Positions 24,680-26,466 of a stretch of 26,466 bases of DNA are shown in pieces. The translations under genes and the position numbers were made by a program. How positions within the stretch are numbered: the first letter of the stretch is position 1; each line of letters begins with the position of its first letter. Source of the DNA: RGVT01 sp037129475 (GTDB taxonomy: Bacteria; Planctomycetota; Planctomycetia; Pirellulales; UBA1268); contig JBAXUY010000036.1 of NCBI GenBank assembly GCA_037129475.1, positions 1 to 26,466 on the forward strand. Reading direction: 5' to 3'. The notes below the pieces were generated by a model. It had not been told where the DNA came from. It searched no databases and was given only the letters and a program-made list of their open reading frames with translations.

Positions 24680-24845
24680 CGCCGAGGGGCAGTGGCGACC
24701 TGAAAAGCCACTGAAATTCGGCGAAAACATCGAATATCGGAAGACGAGTCGAGGGGCAGTCCGGCACACAGTCCGGGTGGTCCGTCGCAGCGTAAGCCGG
24801 CGCGAGAGAGTGCCTTCGGGCGTTCTCACACGCCGGCTTTTTTTG
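24680..24845 (+). ncRNA. Candidate structured small RNA or riboswitch-like leader
   Basis: About 165 nt lie between the TATAAT promoter and an intrinsic terminator, with no credible reading frame. Hairpin 1 (24681-24723) has outer stem GCCGAG/TTCGGC, a GGG/AAA internal loop, and inner stem CAGTGGC/GCCACTG with a 10-nt loop (24697-24706). A middle region contains the tandem CAGTCCGG repeats at 24757-24764 and 24769-24776. The loop bases GACC could pair with GGTC at 24779-24782 as a pseudoknot. I do not recognise a known RNA family; 6S, tmRNA, SRP and CsrB-type (GGA-rich) do not fit. The first downstream gene starts 72-117 nt after the terminator, so it may be a free RNA or an attenuating leader of the mpsC-csrA operon. 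Confidence 0.65.
24794..24844 (+). terminator. Rho-independent terminator with UUCG tetraloop
   Basis: Outer stem AAGCCGGCG/CGCCGGCTT (24794-24802, 24831-24839), a 3x3 internal loop, and a 9-bp inner stem GAGAGTGCC/GGCGTTCTC (24806-24814, 24819-24827, with two G-U pairs) capped by TTCG. A run of seven T (24838-24844), a G and five more T follow. It is the clearest intrinsic terminator in the window. Confidence 0.92.
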
Positions 24846-24961
24846 TTTTTGTCCGACCCCCGGGGCATCCGCCCGCAGGAGTCGGAACGAAACCGGCGAC
24901 GAAGCAAACGCGAGCCATGCACGAACGCGGCGACACCATCCCTGCAGCGAGACTCCCCACG

Positions 24962-25435
24962 ATGACGCACCTCCTTCCTGCGCGCGGCGGCACCGCGTGC
25001 GACCACGTGGCCCGTCGGGTAGCCCGGGCGATCGGCGGCTTCGAACACACCCTGCTGGGCCGCGTGCCCCGCAGCGTAACCGTCGTCGCGACGCCAGATC
25101 GGCTCGTGGTGACGCTCCACGAGGCATTCTCACCGCTCGAGCGGCGCCTGGCCGCCGACTCGGGCGGATGCTGCCGCATCGACGATTTCCACCACGACGT
25201 CTTCGAGTCGTCCCGCGACTCGCTCATGCACCATGTCCGACGGTCCACGGGTGTGGAACTCGACGCCGGCCTGGTGCACGTCGATGCCGCCACCGGCAGC
25301 ATCCTCAAGACGTTCACGACCGAATCATCCGTGGAGCTCGTGCTCCTCGGCCAGGCGTTGCCGGCACTCGGTGTGCCGGTGAACGCCCATCTGCACGCCA
25401 ATGGAGCGGCCGGCATTGGAGCCGGTCGCAGCTGA
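24962..25435 (+). CDS. Divergent MpsC-like (DUF2294-related) protein, paralogue C
   Basis: The product is 157 aa. Alignment by eye to the two MpsC paralogues shows the same order of motifs: GFEHTLLGRVPRSV (against FQQEFIGRGPKDI), LVVTLHEAFSPLERRLAA (against LVVRLQGVLTPAERQLIA), FESSRDSLMHHVRRSTGVELDAG and VHVDAATGSILKTF (against VHHDISTVTGEELLVF). It lacks the NG-repeat insertion and has extra His/Cys residues (CCRIDDFHHD) in that place. The start is uncertain: ATG 24962 matches the family N-terminus, ATG 24917 would add 15 residues, and neither has a clear ribosome binding site. It is the first gene of a three-gene plus-strand unit with csrA and another MpsC. Confidence 0.65.
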   Translation: MTHLLPARGGTACDHVARRVARAIGGFEHTLLGRVPRSVTVVATPDRLVVTLHEAFSPLERRLAADSGGCCRIDDFHHDVFESSRDSLMHHVRRSTGVELDAGLVHVDAATGSILKTFTTESSVELVLLGQALPALGVPVNAHLHANGAAGIGAGRS

Positions 25436-25445
25436 GCAGTTCTCC

Positions 25446-25476
25446 GGAGGGACCCACAACCATGAAGAGGTGACCC
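25446..25476 (+). promoter_or_regulatory. csrA leader with three-codon mini-ORF and GGA motifs
   Basis: GGAGGG (25446-25451) precedes an ATG-AAG-AGG-TGA mini-ORF (25462-25473). The AAGAGG of that mini-ORF (25465-25470) is the ribosome binding site of csrA, 6 nt before its ATG. GGA motifs in the leader suit CsrA autoregulation. Confidence 0.45.
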
Positions 25477-25731
25477 ATGTTGGTGCTGACGAGAAAGAAC
25501 CGCGAGAGTGTCGTGATCGGGAGGTCGGAAGACCTCGAAGTGATGCTCGAGATCACGATTCTCGAAATCGAGGGAGGCCGCGTGCGCCTCGGCTTCGAGG
25601 CCGACACGAAGATGCCGATCCACCGCCGCGAGGTGTGGGACCGCATCTGTAACGGCGATGGCAACGGCAACGGTAATGGCGCCGCCCAGCGGGCCGGGAC
25701 CGGGCTGGAAGCCGGCCCCCGGGTGACGTGA
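25477..25731 (+). CDS. csrA: Carbon storage regulator CsrA with an unusual C-terminal extension
   Basis: The product is 84 aa; typical CsrA is 60-75 aa. The RNA-binding core is intact: MLVLTRKNRESVVIG at the N-terminus (Leu4 and Arg6 on strand 1), ITILEIEGGRVRLGFEAD, and PIHRREVWDRI, where the usual VHREEV is altered to IHRREV. It binds GGA motifs in mRNA leaders to repress or stabilise messages. After the core comes a tail with (NG) repeats (CNGDGNGNGNGAAQRAG) of the same hexanucleotide type as the inserts in the flanking MpsC genes. It lies 41 nt after the MpsC-like gene and overlaps or nearly touches the next MpsC gene, so all three are probably co-expressed. Confidence 0.95.
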   Translation: MLVLTRKNRESVVIGRSEDLEVMLEITILEIEGGRVRLGFEADTKMPIHRREVWDRICNGDGNGNGNGAAQRAGTGLEAGPRVT

Positions 25732-25745
25732 GCGGGGAAACGACC

Positions 25746-26174
25746 ATGAAATCTCAAGGCGAAATCGAGGCGGCTGTCTGCGACGGCATCTCGAGATTCC
25801 AGCAGGAGTTCATCGGTCGCGGCCCCAAGGACATTCATTCGCACCTGATCGGCACGCTGCTGGTGGTGCGTTTGCAGGGGGTCCTCACCCCGGCCGAACG
25901 CCAGCTGATCGCACCGCAGGAGACGCCAGGCAACGGCGATGGCAATGGGAATGGTAATGGGCACGAGAACGGCAATGGCCGTTCCCTGCTGAAGCAGGTG
26001 CGGTCGCACATGGTGTCCACCGGCCGCCCCCGCCTCGAGTCGATCGTGGAGGAGGCGGTGGGCGTGAAGCTCGTGAGCGTGCATCACGACATCTCGACGG
26101 TGACGGGCGAGGAGCTCCTCGTGTTCTCACTCGCCGAGACCCCCCTGTGCCGCCCGAAGAAGCAGAAGGCATGA
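25746..26174 (+). CDS. MpsC-family protein (DUF2294), paralogue B
   Basis: The product is 142 aa from ATG 25746. It has the full MpsC pattern: KSQGEIEAAVCDGISRFQQ, IGRGPKDIHSHLI, VLTPAERQLIA, SLLKQVRSHMVSTGRP and VHHDISTVTGEELLVFSL. A 15-20 residue Asn/Gly insert (GNGDGNGNGNGHENGNG) splits the halves at the same place as in paralogue A. An in-frame GTG at 25728 overlaps the csrA stop (GTGA) and would give an N-terminus equal in length to paralogue A, so it is a real alternative; the ATG has a slightly better upstream GGGGA. It probably acts with DabAB/MpsAB-type inorganic-carbon or ion transport, by family association only. Confidence 0.85.
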   Translation: MKSQGEIEAAVCDGISRFQQEFIGRGPKDIHSHLIGTLLVVRLQGVLTPAERQLIAPQETPGNGDGNGNGNGHENGNGRSLLKQVRSHMVSTGRPRLESIVEEAVGVKLVSVHHDISTVTGEELLVFSLAETPLCRPKKQKA

Positions 26175-26178
26175 GCAA

Positions 26179-26213
26179 GCATGTGGGGCGGGGCCCGACC
26201 CCGCCCCACATGC
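26179..26213. terminator. Perfect 15-bp hairpin downstream of the last mpsC gene
   Basis: GCATGTGGGGCGGGG (26179-26193) pairs with its exact complement at 26199-26213 around the loop CCCGA. It begins 5 nt after the stop codon. No T-run follows, so it may be a repeat-derived 3' stabiliser or a factor-assisted terminator, symmetric for both strands. Confidence 0.6.
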
Positions 26214-26466
26214 GCTCAGGCTTGGAAGACAGGCCTCAGCGTGCCATGGCGCAGCGCGCTCAATCCGGCTTCGGGCTCCCCGTATCCCGTCGCCGGACGT
26301 TCGCTACGGGCTGGCTGTCGCGCCGTCGCCACCGTCCCGGCGTCGGCTCCGGCTTACGGGAGCCGAGCAAAGCTCGGCTCCCCACACGAACGGCAGGGCC
26401 GGAGGCCCGGTTGAACACCAGCGGGCGGAGGCCCGCCAAGCGAACAGCGGCACGATGCCGGGTGTT
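26214..26466. repeat. Palindrome-rich intergenic end of the window
   Basis: No gene is credible here. It contains an 11-bp perfect hairpin GGGAGCCGAGC/GCTCGGCTCCC with loop AAA (26358-26382) and short GC palindromes (GGCCGGAGGCC near 26397, GCGGGCGGAGGCCCGC near 26420). These look like extragenic repeat units of a family different from copies A-D. Confidence 0.5.

Noticed and set aside
24680..24845. Candidate RNA as 6S, SRP, tmRNA or CsrB-type RNA
   Set aside because: No pairing of 5' and 3' ends with a central bubble (6S), no SRP GGAAGCA-type loop, no tag frame, and too few GGA motifs for a CsrB-type sponge.
26181..26414. 77-codon plus-strand frame beginning MWGGARPRP
   Set aside because: It starts inside the 15-bp palindrome and is composed of extragenic repeat sequence; no ribosome binding site or family.

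Overview
The window is high-GC bacterial DNA and most likely comes from a planctomycete chromosome of the Pirellulales type. The evidence is the combination of a secreted PQQ-like beta-propeller protein with the DWPQFRGP start, a BBP7-type outer-membrane protein, two PEP-CTERM surface proteins, a planctomycete-style ECF-like sigma factor, and palindromic repeats sitting at gene ends. No phage, transposase, tRNA, rRNA or CRISPR array was seen.

Layout. Positions 1-3206 (+) hold the end of an unknown gene, a PQQ-like propeller protein, a small secreted EF-hand protein and an RsmC-like methyltransferase. Positions 3292-6687 (-) hold an M16 peptidase pair (one catalytic, one lacking the zinc motif) followed by a small exported protein. 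Then come a DUF155/RMD1-type membrane protein (-), an overlapping hemerythrin/monoheme cytochrome pair (+), a WYL-type regulator and a YbjN-like protein (-), and a sigma factor (+). Positions 11028-20167 (-) form one compact unit: dabA, dabB, a second NuoM-like membrane subunit, a HerA-like ATPase and purU, with ATGA overlaps at three of the four junctions. Positions 20626-22562 (+) encode two PEP-CTERM proteins, and 22683-23813 (-) a BBP7-like barrel. Positions 24118-26174 hold three MpsC (DUF2294)-family genes, csrA and a probable structured small RNA or leader RNA.

Main reading. DabA/DabB (MpsB/MpsA in Staphylococcus) form a cation-coupled inorganic-carbon uptake system, and MpsC is the third product of the staphylococcal mpsABC operon. 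Here the dabAB unit and three MpsC-like genes lie within 12 kb. One MpsC-like gene diverges from a csrA-containing micro-operon, and a well-formed sigma70-like promoter, a ~165-nt structured RNA and an intrinsic terminator lie between them. This is the best candidate for an undescribed system: carbon/ion uptake with multiple MpsC proteins, an extra degenerate antiporter-like subunit and post-transcriptional control. Functional coupling across the intervening surface-protein genes is inference.

A second theme is a family of palindromic intergenic repeats (3203-3295, 5120-5143, 8557-8689, 10900-11031). Their terminal GTAG supplies the stop codon of six of the seven adjoining genes, mostly between convergent genes, where they could also act as bidirectional terminators.
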